Positions 15,285-23,684 of a stretch of DNA of 44,427 nt are shown here, in pieces. The position numbers and the translations under genes are program-made. Under the pieces are notes generated by a model. It made no database searches, was not told where the DNA came from, and saw only the letters and a program-made list of their open reading frames with translations. The DNA comes from Chitinophagales bacterium. GTDB taxonomy: Bacteria; Bacteroidota; Bacteroidia; Chitinophagales; JADIYW01. The first letter of the stretch is position 1. Every line of letters starts with the position of its first letter. The stretch spans positions 1-44,427 of the forward strand of contig JAMLHH010000024.1 of assembly GCA_023957215.1 (NCBI GenBank), read 5' to 3'.

Positions 15285-16223
15285 ATGCAAATTCAAATAG
15301 ATATCTTGTTGGGAACATATAATGGGGAAAAGTTTTTAGACGAACAGTTAGAGTCTATCTTTGAACAAGATTACCCCAATTTTAGAGTCATTATTCGCGA
15401 TGATGGTTCTACAGATGAGACCTTAAATATCATTTCAAAATGGATAGGACTCAACCCCAAAAAAATAGAATTTATCGAAGACCAATTAGGTAATTTGGGG
15501 CCTTCTCAAAATTTTAATAGGTTGATGCAGTTTGCAACAGCACCTTATATATGCTTTTCAGATCAAGATGATAAGTGGCTTCCCCAAAAATTAAGCGAGC
15601 AGTTGAATGCCATTCAAAAGTTGGAAGAAAAAAATCCCGGTATGCCCATTATGGTATATAGTGATATGATGCTTTGTGATAAAGATATGAAAATCCAATG
15701 TCCGTCTTTGATGGAAAATGACAGGCTCAACACGTGGGAAAATAAACCCAATAGATTGTTGATTCAAAATGTACCTTATGCTTGCTCGACGATTATCAAT
15801 AAAAAACTTTTAGACCTCGCTTCACCAATTGATAAAAGAGCATTGATGCATGACCATTGGTTGGCACTCGTTTCCTCTCTGATGGGTAAACTCTGGTTCT
15901 TGGACAAAGCTTTGTTGTATCACAGAATTCACGGTCTCAATGCCAGTCGGGATGGTAGCGAATACCGAAAAGAAGTCAGTGATAAAATTTCAGATAAACT
16001 CAACAACAGCAATTTTAATAATTACCTGAAAAAGCAGACTACACAGGCAGAAGCCATCTTGGAACAGTATGAAGCAAAATTAGATAAAGGTCAAATCAAG
16101 ATGCTGAAAGATTTTATTGCTTTGAGTGCAACAAGTGGAATCAAAAGAAAATGGCTGATACTTAAAAACAGATTTTTTAAAAATACTTTTATCAATACGG
16201 CAAAACTAATAGCAAGAGCTTAA
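15285..16223 (+). CDS. family 2 glycosyltransferase (rhamnosyltransferase-like)
   Basis: A 312-residue GT-A enzyme. IDILLGTYNGEKFLDEQLESI opens the nucleotide-binding fold, then VIIRDDGSTDETLNII and the metal-binding SDQDDKWLP (an extended DxD). The pattern SDQDDxW is frequent in rhamnosyltransferases that build O-antigen or capsule. The C-terminal 90 residues are helical and lysine-rich without a TM segment, so membrane association would be peripheral. It lies 5 nt after the sulfotransferase and 5 nt before the epimerase gene. Confidence 0.88.
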   Translation: MQIQIDILLGTYNGEKFLDEQLESIFEQDYPNFRVIIRDDGSTDETLNIISKWIGLNPKKIEFIEDQLGNLGPSQNFNRLMQFATAPYICFSDQDDKWLPQKLSEQLNAIQKLEEKNPGMPIMVYSDMMLCDKDMKIQCPSLMENDRLNTWENKPNRLLIQNVPYACSTIINKKLLDLASPIDKRALMHDHWLALVSSLMGKLWFLDKALLYHRIHGLNASRDGSEYRKEVSDKISDKLNNSNFNNYLKKQTTQAEAILEQYEAKLDKGQIKMLKDFIALSATSGIKRKWLILKNRFFKNTFINTAKLIARA

Positions 16224-16228
16224 AAAAT

Positions 16229-17371
16229 ATGGATGCAAGAAAAAACGTACTCATTACCGGCGGAGCAGGATTTATAGGCTCTAACCTCACTGAAAAATTG
16301 TTGGAAAAAGGCTATCGGGTGACTATCTTAGACAACCTTTCACCACAAATTCATAAAGACGAAAAGGGAACGGAACTTTTTCAAAAATTGAGAGACAAAA
16401 TCCATTTCATAAAAGGAGATGTTAGAAATAAAGAAGATTGGGAAAAAGCCTTGAACCATCAAAATATCATTGTCCATCTGGCAGCAGAGACCGGCACTGG
16501 ACAATCCATGTATGAGATAGAAAAATACTCCGAGGTCAATGTCATCGGCACTTCTATCCTATTAGATATTTTGACCAATGGCAAACATCAGGTAGAGAAA
16601 GTCGTGGTCGCTTCTTCACGTGCGATTTATGGTGAAGGCAAATACTTTTCACCTGCTTTACACCAATATGTCTATCCCAACGAAAGAGATGAAAGGAATA
16701 TGCAAAATGGCGATTTTGAAGTCAAATGTCCTATCACTGGTGAGAATGCACAATTAGAAAAAACGGATGAGCTGTCAAGAATACAACCCAATTCTATTTA
16801 CGGATTGACCAAATACTTTCAGGAACAATCCGTCATGATAACTTGCAGAGCACTCAATATCCCGTCAGTAGCACTCAGATACCAAAATGTTTACGGACCG
16901 GGACAATCACTCAGCAATCCCTATACCGGTATTTTATCTATTTTTTCCACCCGTATCAAAAACAATAAAGACATACAAATTTTTGAAGATGGCACGGAAA
17001 GCAGAGATTTTGTATTTATCAGCGATGTGGTAGATGCTACCATTTTGGCAATAGAAAAAGCATCAGCCGACTATCAATCTTTTAATGTGGGGACGGGTGT
17101 CGGTACTTCCGTAACAGAGGTCGCCGAAGAATTGGTCAAAAACTATGGTATTGAAATACCCATTCGTGTGACAGGGCAATTTAGAAAAGGGGATATCAGG
17201 CACAATATAGCAGATACTCAAAAGATAAAAAAGCACTTGGGGTTTGAGGCAAAAATTGATTTCAAGGAAGGTATCAGACAGTTTGCAAATTGGGTCAACC
17301 GACAAGAAATTTCCGATGACAAATATGAAGCTTCACTCAAAGAAATGAGTGAAAAAGGACTTTTAAAATAA
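16229..17371 (+). CDS. NAD-dependent sugar-nucleotide epimerase, possibly dTDP-L-rhamnose 4-epimerase
   Basis: A 380-residue extended short-chain dehydrogenase. The NAD-binding GGAGFIGSN is near residues 11-19, the catalytic serine region VASSRAIYGEG near 131-140, and YGLTK holds the Tyr-x3-Lys pair. Between them is an insertion (YPNERDERNMQNGDFEVKCPITGE) that recalls the CP-containing insert of dTDP-L-rhamnose 4-epimerases. That specificity is tentative; UDP-glucose or other 4-epimerase activity is the alternative. It would supply the sugar donor for the adjacent glycosyltransferase. The last 25 residues are a polar tail. Confidence 0.82.
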   Translation: MDARKNVLITGGAGFIGSNLTEKLLEKGYRVTILDNLSPQIHKDEKGTELFQKLRDKIHFIKGDVRNKEDWEKALNHQNIIVHLAAETGTGQSMYEIEKYSEVNVIGTSILLDILTNGKHQVEKVVVASSRAIYGEGKYFSPALHQYVYPNERDERNMQNGDFEVKCPITGENAQLEKTDELSRIQPNSIYGLTKYFQEQSVMITCRALNIPSVALRYQNVYGPGQSLSNPYTGILSIFSTRIKNNKDIQIFEDGTESRDFVFISDVVDATILAIEKASADYQSFNVGTGVGTSVTEVAEELVKNYGIEIPIRVTGQFRKGDIRHNIADTQKIKKHLGFEAKIDFKEGIRQFANWVNRQEISDDKYEASLKEMSEKGLLK

Positions 17372-17377
17372 AGTAAA

Positions 17378-17608
17378 ATGAATGGACAAAATCAGGAAAG
17401 TTTCCTACACTATATCTTTCAACCGATGCCTCTTATCAATATTCTCAGGGCTTTGATTTATATTTTTTTCGCTGTCTTTTTATTCAAAATACCGAATTTT
17501 CTTACTGATCTTCCACTTTATAAATACCTTTTTTGTGGTGGTGCATTATTGTACGGCTCTTATAGATTGTATAGAGTTTATGTAGATTACAAAAAAGAGA
17601 ATAGATGA
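17378..17608 (+). CDS. small two-TM membrane protein
   Basis: A 76-residue protein I do not recognise. Two hydrophobic segments (about 18-40 and 48-65) are followed by a basic tail (YVDYKKENR). Its stop overlaps the ATG of the following lipoprotein (ATGA at 17605), so the two are translationally coupled and may act together at the inner membrane. Confidence 0.65.
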   Translation: MNGQNQESFLHYIFQPMPLINILRALIYIFFAVFLFKIPNFLTDLPLYKYLFCGGALLYGSYRLYRVYVDYKKENR

Positions 17609-18516
17609 GTCAAAGATTTCTATTATTTTTATTTATTCTACCCATTTTATTTGGGTGTGAAAGATTCAAGGAAAAAGAAAGCCAGAGAAATATTAATTTT
17701 GATCTAGACAGAATCAATGTCGATACAGTAAAACTACACGCTGACAAAAACACTGAAATACTTGTCAGACAATTGGGTGATGTATATACTAGTTCTTTTC
17801 CGGAAGCCAAACTGGATATCACTTATGATAACGATCATGAAGTAAAGGAAGCTATTTATAACAATGATTCCCGTCTAGTCATCAGATTACAAGCTTTTGA
17901 TACGGATGAAATGGAGTATATCCATTCTGTGTATAAAACAAAACCTATACAACACACTTTTGCCTATGATGCCATTGCACTGGTCAAAGACAAATCTGAA
18001 ACAGATACACTGATCAAATATCCAGACTTGCAGCAAATCATACAGCAAGGAGAAGATAAATTTGTATCTACACAAGAACACATGGGCATGTTTGCCCAAT
18101 TACTTACAAAATATGGAATTACAGAAGGGAAAAGAGTCCTAAAAACTGTAGAAAACATTGATGATTTACAGCGTTTCCTAAACTTACATCCCGAATATAT
18201 CGGTTTATTACCTTTCTCTTTGGTCAGTAATCCTAGTAGCCAAAAAGCAGCTGATATCATTTCTAAATTTAACTGGGTGGCTATACAAGATACGCTCGGT
18301 CATATTATACATCCATCCCAATCCACAATTTATACCAAAGAATGGCCTTTCATCCTTCCATACACTGTTACTTATTGCAATCTGTCCTTGAAAAAGGGTG
18401 TGGGATTTGTGAAATTTATCCATTCACGTCCTGCCCAAAAACTGATACTCAAAGCCGGCTTAATACCTTATACCATGCCGGAGAGATTAGTGATTATCAA
18501 GGATATGGGGGATTAG
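17605..18516 (+). CDS. PstS-like periplasmic-binding-fold lipoprotein
   Basis: A 303-residue protein with a lipoprotein signal (FILPILFGC, cysteine near residue 18). The mature part resembles PstS-type solute-binding proteins: YTSSFPEAKLDITYDND, TFAYDAIALVKDKSETDTLIKY, VGFVKFIHSRPAQKLILKAGLIPYTMPERLV. No ABC permease is adjacent, so it may serve a non-ABC role. Known family context in Bacteroidota includes TonB/ExbBD-linked PstS-like proteins. It closes the 14428 operon, which otherwise deals with sugars. A ligand cannot be assigned. Confidence 0.65.
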   Translation: MSQRFLLFLFILPILFGCERFKEKESQRNINFDLDRINVDTVKLHADKNTEILVRQLGDVYTSSFPEAKLDITYDNDHEVKEAIYNNDSRLVIRLQAFDTDEMEYIHSVYKTKPIQHTFAYDAIALVKDKSETDTLIKYPDLQQIIQQGEDKFVSTQEHMGMFAQLLTKYGITEGKRVLKTVENIDDLQRFLNLHPEYIGLLPFSLVSNPSSQKAADIISKFNWVAIQDTLGHIIHPSQSTIYTKEWPFILPYTVTYCNLSLKKGVGFVKFIHSRPAQKLILKAGLIPYTMPERLVIIKDMGD

Positions 18517-18527
18517 AGCCAAGATAT

Positions 18528-18562
18528 TTTGAAGTATGAAGTTAGAAGTACAAAATACGAGT
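18528..18562. repeat. degenerate heptamer run
   Basis: Directly after the PstS-like gene the sequence reads as 7-nt units: TTTGAAG, TATGAAG, TTAGAAG, TACAAAA, TACGAGT. It is the first part of a composite with the octamer run at 18621; the same pairing occurs near 32415-32472. Confidence 0.45.
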
Positions 18563-18620
18563 TTCTTTGTTGTCAATTCGGAAATTGTCCATCCTTCATC
18601 GTCATTTTTGTGAGAGACAT

Positions 18621-18660
18621 TATTTACACATTGGTATATTGGTAAATTAGTACATTAACA
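18621..18660. repeat. degenerate octamer tandem repeat
   Basis: Five consecutive 8-nt units: TATTTACA, CATTGGTA, TATTGGTA, AATTAGTA, CATTAACA. The general form is (C/A/T)ATTnnnA. The unit CATTAACA recurs in the second array at 32433. Confidence 0.55.
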
Positions 18661-18681
18661 TTCCTCTTGTAAAATTTATTC

Positions 18682-19234
18682 TCAACCCAATAATCGCAAC
18701 GGCAACATTAAGGATACAATTTTCCTGTATTGTCCTGAAATAGGTTTACACATTTTGTAACAAAAAAACATGTAAAAAGATGAAAAAACGACAAGTGATT
18801 TCAGGACGGGACAGTCTTTTACATCCGGCTTTAACAATCCTAAATTCACACAAATACCTGCCAATAAGCTGTTTATGTTTTTGTTATAATTGATTTGATG
18901 CGTAGTGTTGTTTTCTGTAACAACTATTTTATTCGGTACTTTTAATTTCTGAAAAGCATATTCCACCGTATCATGAGAAGGAATTGAATCTTTCATGTTT
19001 TGTGCAATTTGTTCTTTTAGGTGCTTTAGATCCGAAACAAATTCACCGTTGCAAAGTGAATTTTTAAGTAGAGAAAGAATGATGTCCGAATACGCATATT
19101 TTTGCTCTATAATTGCGAAAACCCAATGTTCTGTCAATTAGACTATGAACATTACTTTGTTTCAACAAAGAATTGATGAAATTTAAACCTCCAAAAGGAG
19201 TGATGTTTTGAGAAGAATGCCTAATTTTATCCAC
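18682..19234 (-). pseudogene. IS1380-family transposase remnant (N-terminal part)
   Basis: Conceptual reading from about 19234 gives SSQNITPFGGLNFINSLL, then after a one-base shift near 19104 (an extra A in an A-run) KYAYSDIILSLLKNSLCNGEFVSDLKHL, DTVEYAFQKLK and NYNKNINSLLAGICVNLGLL. These are characteristic of the N-terminal third of Bacteroidota IS1380 transposases. The DDE catalytic region is absent: similarity ends near 18830 and the frame runs into unrelated sequence. It has been truncated and frameshifted, so it is inactive. Confidence 0.75.
18732..18807. repeat. 76-bp segment bounded by a 10-bp inverted repeat
   Basis: GTCCTGAAAT (18732-18741) and ATTTCAGGAC (18798-18807) are exact inverted copies. 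Just inside, TTTACA and TGTAAA also form an inverted pair. It lies where the IS1380 similarity stops, so it may be an IS end junction or a very small non-autonomous element. Confidence 0.5.
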
Positions 19235-19340
19235 GGTACATATTTTTAGTGTCGTAACTTTAAATATACACCTTTTAGGTGAAACCTAAAAACACTCATA
19301 GTCTTTTTTATTTTAAAGGGATTGCAGAGGTTTTTGTTTT

Positions 19341-19594
19341 TCTGTTGCGATTTTGGGGCATCGTTTAAATGAACTTAAAAAGCAGGCTAAAGAACTATTA
19401 ATGAGTGAAAAAGGATTAAATCACCGAAGCAAGCGACCAGTTGAAGTCGAAGCAGTGTTTGGACAGTTAAAAAGTAATAATAGATTTAACAGGTTTACAT
19501 TCAAAGTCTTAGAAAAGGTAGAAATAGAGTTTTTTACTAATGGCAATTGGTTATAATCTTCGAAAAATTGTAGCATAGAGATAGTGTTTTCTGT
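19341..19594 (+). pseudogene. IS1182-family transposase remnant (C-terminal part)
   Basis: The reading HRLNELKKQAKELL...NHRSKRPVEVEAVFGQLKSN, NRFNRFTFKVLEKVEIEF is the typical C-terminal end of IS1182-type (DDE_Tnp_1/DUF772) transposases. After EFF the expected ending (MAIGYNLRKIVA, stop at 19592-19594) is in another frame, so there is a frameshift near 19540. The rest of the transposase is missing upstream. It is a dead fragment beside the oppositely oriented IS1380 remnant. Confidence 0.75.
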
Positions 19595-19731
19595 GTTTTT
19601 CTTAGAATTATATGTGCTACAACAATAAATGAAAATTCTTAAATCAAAAACAGACCATTCTCTTAGTTCAAAATGGAAAGTATAAGGACATAATTATATA
19701 AATAATAGATACTTGAAATATACATAAAAAA

Positions 19732-19758
19732 AGAGGCTACCCATTTCGGACAGCCTCT
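19732..19758 (-). terminator. orphan minus-strand intrinsic terminator
   Basis: AGAGGCT (19732-19738) pairs with AGCCTCT (19752-19758). On the minus strand the stem is followed by a run of seven Ts. The same stem core occurs in the tRNA-His terminator at 35145. No minus-strand gene that would use it can be recognised upstream (19759 and beyond), so it may be left from a lost gene or act against antisense transcription. Bases 19595-19731 hold nothing I can identify. Confidence 0.6.
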
Positions 19759-19830
19759 ATAAAACAAAGTATTCATCCCTATCCAAACACTTTTAACCTT
19801 ATTTCGTTTTATAAGAAATAGATATTGAGT

Positions 19831-20061
19831 ATGAGTTGGCAAGAAAAAGATAATAAACTGACCAAAACGTTTGAATTTAAAGATTTTACAGAAGCTTTTG
19901 TATTTATGACACGAGTGGCTTTTATAGCAGAAAAAGCAGATCATCATCCGGAATGGAGTAATGTTTACAATAAAGTGAAAATCGAACTTTGCACGCATGA
20001 TGCAGGTAGTAAAATTACCGACAAGGATAGAAAGATGGCAGCGGAAATAGATAATATCTAA
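19831..20061 (+). CDS. pterin-4a-carbinolamine dehydratase
   Basis: A 76-residue PCD/DCoH-family protein of full family length. [46 protein letters not shown] contains the catalytic His-His motif (ADHHPEW) and the later THDAG histidine. It dehydrates 4a-hydroxytetrahydropterin after aromatic amino-acid hydroxylation and may also act in molybdopterin-related pathways. The ATG at 19831 is preferred to an in-frame TTG six bases upstream, since [10 protein letters not shown] is the usual start. No hydroxylase gene is nearby. The next gene, mutL, is 137 nt away. Confidence 0.93.
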   Translation: MSWQEKDNKLTKTFEFKDFTEAFVFMTRVAFIAEKADHHPEWSNVYNKVKIELCTHDAGSKITDKDRKMAAEIDNI

Positions 20062-20198
20062 AAACCTTATATTATACACTTGCCCACATTGTAAAAACTT
20101 ATAAACAATAGTGTTAGGAAATCGTGGGTAAAGCAAAGTCTCAAAACAAAGAGAATAGACTATAATTGTGTATTTTGTGAGCTGATTTATTTTTATAG

Positions 20199-22040
20199 AT
20201 GTCAGAAGTGATACAATTATTACCAGATGTAATAGCGAATCAAATAGCTGCGGGGGAAGTCGTGCAAAGACCAGCCTCAGTGGTAAAAGAATTACTTGAA
20301 AATGCAATAGATGCCGGTGCTACAGATATACAACTTATTCTAAATGAGTCAGGTCGGACATTGATACAAGTAGTGGATGACGGAAGTGGAATGTCTATGA
20401 CGGATGCCCGTATGAGTTTTGAAAGACACGCCACATCCAAAATCAGAAAGATTGAAGATATCTTTGAAATTTATACAATGGGCTTTCGCGGTGAAGCGTT
20501 GGCTTCTATTGCGGCGGTGGCACAAGTAGAACTCAGAACCAAGCAAGCAGATGACACATTAGGGACTTATATCAGAATCGAAGGCTCAAAAGTTATCATG
20601 CAAGAGCCTTGTAATCACGCCATAGGTACGAATATATCCGTAAAAAACTTGTTTTATAATGTTCCTGCAAGAAGAAACTTTTTAAAATCTAACCAAGTGG
20701 AACTCAAACATGTGATGGATGAGTTTGTCAGAATAGCTCTTTCCAACCCGCAATTGTCATTGAGTTTTCACAATAATAATATGGAATTGTATCACCTCAA
20801 CAGTGGCAATCTCAAACAACGTATCATTCATCTTTTTGGTAAGTCGCTAAATGATAAGTTGGTTCCTGTGGAAGAAAATACGGAATATATTAGTGTCAGT
20901 GGATATATAGGCAAACCTGAAGCAGCCAAAAAGACGAGAGGAGAGCAGTATTTTTTTGTCAACAATAGATTTATAAAGAGTCATACGCTCAATTTTGCAG
21001 TACAAAAAGCTTTTGAGAATTTAATTCCCGAAAAGAGTTATCCTTTTTATGTACTTTTTATAGAAATCAGTCCGGCAGCAATAGATATCAATGTACACCC
21101 GACCAAACAAGAGATTAAGTTTGAAGATGAAAGGAGTGTTTTTATGATTATCCAAGCTGCTGTCAAACACGGTCTGGCGCAATATAGCGTGACACCTACT
21201 TTGGATTTTGACCAAAATGCCGAGTTTAGCAATTTGGAAGCTTTTAGAAAAACACCCAAAATGAATGAAAATATCATGGGTAAATTTAGCGGCGGACATG
21301 GTATTGCTTCTTCTTCCGGTCGCCAGCACCCACTGATGACACCTTCCACGCCGACTTGGCAAAGCATTTTACCCCAAACGGCAAAAGAGGCCTCGGATAT
21401 CATCACTTTGAGGAGCAAAATGGATGAAAATGAAGATGATTTTTCATTGACACCCACACTTTTTGATACACTTGAAAATGATTACCTGACTTTTACTCCG
21501 GTACAAATACATCAAAAATATCTTTTGGCACAAATCAGTTCGGGAGTCGTTTTTGTCCATATCAAAGAGCGCGAAGAATTTTGATGGAGAAATATATTAG
21601 AGCTTTAGACAAGCAAGCGATTCTACCAGCAATCTCTTTTCCCTACGACTTTGGAGTTTTCACCACAAGATAGTATCATTTTAGAAGAATTATTGGTACA
21701 GCTAAAACCTCTTGGCTTTGATATTCAGTCTTTTGGAAAAAATACCTTTGTGGTACACGGATTGCCGATAGAATATGAGGGAAACAATATACAGTCTGTG
21801 ATAGAAACGATGTTGCATCATTTTAAAGAAAGTAGCACTTCAAATTTTGACAGTAAAATACAATTGGCAGCATCTTTGGTGAAAGGTATAAGTATGGACA
21901 CTAACAATAATTTGGATATTGCAGAAATAAAAGTATTGATTGATGAACTTTTTGCATGTGAAAACCCTAATTATACCATAGACGGGAAAAAGATTTATAT
22001 TACTTTCTCATTAGACGATTTAGAACAACAATTTTCGTAA
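20199..22040 (+). pseudogene. mutL: mutL, DNA mismatch repair protein, broken by two frameshifts
   Basis: The first frame (20199-21584, 461 residues) carries an intact GHKL ATPase: ELLENAIDAGAT, DDGSGM, YTMGFRGEALASIAAV, then the transducer end INVHPTKQEIKF. At about 21560-21575 the frame is lost exactly where DQHAxxERxxYE, the metal-binding endonuclease motif, should be. The next frame reads RRILMEKYIRALDKQA. A second shift at about 21624-21630 returns to a third frame (LEFSPQDSIILEELL...), which continues to 22040 with the MutL dimerisation/C-terminal region (LIDELFACENPNYTIDGKKIYITF). Total span equals a normal ~614-residue MutL. Either a real inactivation or clustered base-deletion sequence errors. 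Confidence 0.85.
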
Positions 22041-22052
22041 TAAATTTTATAT

Positions 22053-22733
22053 ATGTTCGGATTTAGACAATTACCTGAGGTTACAAAAAATCTTATCATT
22101 ATCAATGTGATCGTGCTTTTGGCATTGATGACATATCCCTCGCTCACCAATAAAGTAGCACTTTATTATTTCTCAAACTCTAATTTCAGACCTTGGCAGT
22201 TGATTACACACATGTTTGCCCACGGAGGATTTGGACATTTGTTTTTCAATATGTTTACCCTGTTTATGTTTGGTTCTGTATTGGAAAGGGTTATCGGTTC
22301 TAAAAGATTTTTCAACTTTTATTTGTTGACAGGCTTGGGGGGGGCATTTCTACATCTTTTTGTGATTGTGTTACAGGTTTATCATTTGTCGGGTAAAGTT
22401 TGGATAACTCCGGATATTTTGCAAAACTTGGCAATTTCTTATCAAGATAAAGTGGAAGTAATGCAACTTATCTCTATTCCTATGGTAGGAGCTTCCGGAG
22501 CTATATTTGGCGTGTTAATAGGATTTGCATATCTGTTTCCCGATACTCAATTAATGCTAATTTTTCCACCGATTCCCATGAAAGCTAAAACTTTGGTTTT
22601 CTTATTGATTATATTTGAATTGTATATGGGTTACGAGCAAGCCGGGAATATTGCACATTTTGCCCATTTGGGTGGAGCTTTATTTGGCTATCTGATTTTG
22701 AAATTTTGGAAACAAAAAGGTATATTGAGATAA
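22053..22733 (+). CDS. rhomboid intramembrane serine protease (first of pair)
   Basis: A 226-residue multi-pass protein of rhomboid type. It has ITHMFAHGGFGHLFFNMFTLFMFG (the conserved HxxxN region), the catalytic serine in VGASGAIFG and the catalytic histidine in FAHLGGALFGY, so it should be active. It cuts substrate TM helices within the inner membrane; targets unknown. It follows mutL by 12 nt and precedes the second rhomboid by 6 nt. Confidence 0.93.
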   Translation: MFGFRQLPEVTKNLIIINVIVLLALMTYPSLTNKVALYYFSNSNFRPWQLITHMFAHGGFGHLFFNMFTLFMFGSVLERVIGSKRFFNFYLLTGLGGAFLHLFVIVLQVYHLSGKVWITPDILQNLAISYQDKVEVMQLISIPMVGASGAIFGVLIGFAYLFPDTQLMLIFPPIPMKAKTLVFLLIIFELYMGYEQAGNIAHFAHLGGALFGYLILKFWKQKGILR

Positions 22734-22739
22734 CAAATT

Positions 22740-23684
22740 ATGTATAACGATAACTCTATATGGCAAGAAATAAAATATAAGTACCAATACGGTGGTGCAC
22801 ATGTGAAATTGATTATGATCAATGTCGTAGTTTTTGTCGTATTGAATATATTGTTGTTTTTCGCCAATCCTATTTTTCATGAAGCCGGAAGACAATTTGT
22901 GATGGACTTATTCATGGGAAGTTCTAATTCTAAGGAGATTCTATTGCGACCTTGGACGGTTTTTACAAATATTTTTACACATGTAGGATTTTTTCACCTA
23001 TTGTTTAATATGCTCTTTCTATATGTTTTTGGTAACATTGTCAGAGATTTAATAGGAAATTCCAAATTGGTTCCCATCTATTTTTTGTCAGGCCTATTTG
23101 GATATGCCTTATTTGTTTTGGCTTATAATCTTTTCCCTTTTTATAAAACAATAGGCGGTTCGCATATTCTTGGCGCATCGGGTGCAATTATGGGAATTAC
23201 CTTTGCGGCGGTCGCCGTAGCACCTAATTATGAAGTTCGTTTGCTGTTACTTGGAAATGTGAAAATCAAATGGATTGCCTTGTTTTACTTATTTTGGGAT
23301 ACTTTGTCCTTACAGGGTAGCAATGCGGGTGGAAGTATCGCCCATTTGGGTGGTGCATTGATAGGTTTTATGTATATCAAGCAATTGCAAAGAGGTGTAG
23401 ATTGGGCGAGACCTTTTTATTGGTTGGAAGATTGGTGGACAAATTTGAGAAAATCTAAAAAGAAAAAAGTAAGGGTTGTCTTTAGAAAATTTGATACGAA
23501 AGGAGAAAGAGTGCATGTCGAGAAAAAAGCAATGAATAAAGAAAAGGTCACAACTTATACAACCCGAAGCCAAAATAAGCAGGAGAAATTAGATGACATC
23601 TTAGATAAAATCAATGTGTCCGGCTATGATAGTTTGAGTGATGAAGAAAAAACCTTTCTTTTCAAAATCAGTCAAGAAGACTAA
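22740..23684 (+). CDS. rhomboid protease with C-terminal cytosolic extension (second of pair)
   Basis: A 314-residue rhomboid. The FFHLLFNMLFLYVFG region, catalytic serine in LGASGAIMG and histidine in SIAHLGGALIGF are all present. After the last TM helix (about residue 215) comes a basic, charged tail of about 95 residues (KSKKKKVRVVFRKF ... LDDILDKINVSGYDSLSDEEKTFL), whose last part resembles the DUF6576 helix pair found on Bacteroidota rhomboids. The first rhomboid lacks it. Stop and next start overlap by one base (TAATG at 23682). Confidence 0.92.
   Translation: MYNDNSIWQEIKYKYQYGGAHVKLIMINVVVFVVLNILLFFANPIFHEAGRQFVMDLFMGSSNSKEILLRPWTVFTNIFTHVGFFHLLFNMLFLYVFGNIVRDLIGNSKLVPIYFLSGLFGYALFVLAYNLFPFYKTIGGSHILGASGAIMGITFAAVAVAPNYEVRLLLLGNVKIKWIALFYLFWDTLSLQGSNAGGSIAHLGGALIGFMYIKQLQRGVDWARPFYWLEDWWTNLRKSKKKKVRVVFRKFDTKGERVHVEKKAMNKEKVTTYTTRSQNKQEKLDDILDKINVSGYDSLSDEEKTFLFKISQED

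Noticed and set aside
19353..19556. Independent small protein gene of 67 codons
   Set aside because: It matches the C-terminal end of an IS1182 transposase, with the true ending in another frame, so it is a pseudogene fragment.
19663..20307. 214-codon minus-strand open frame over pterin dehydratase and the start of mutL
   Set aside because: It is antisense to two clearly recognisable genes, reads straight through the terminator hairpin at 19732-19758, and its translation has no family features.
21651..22040. Separate small gene after mutL
   Set aside because: Its translation is the C-terminal part of MutL, so it is treated as part of the frameshifted mutL.
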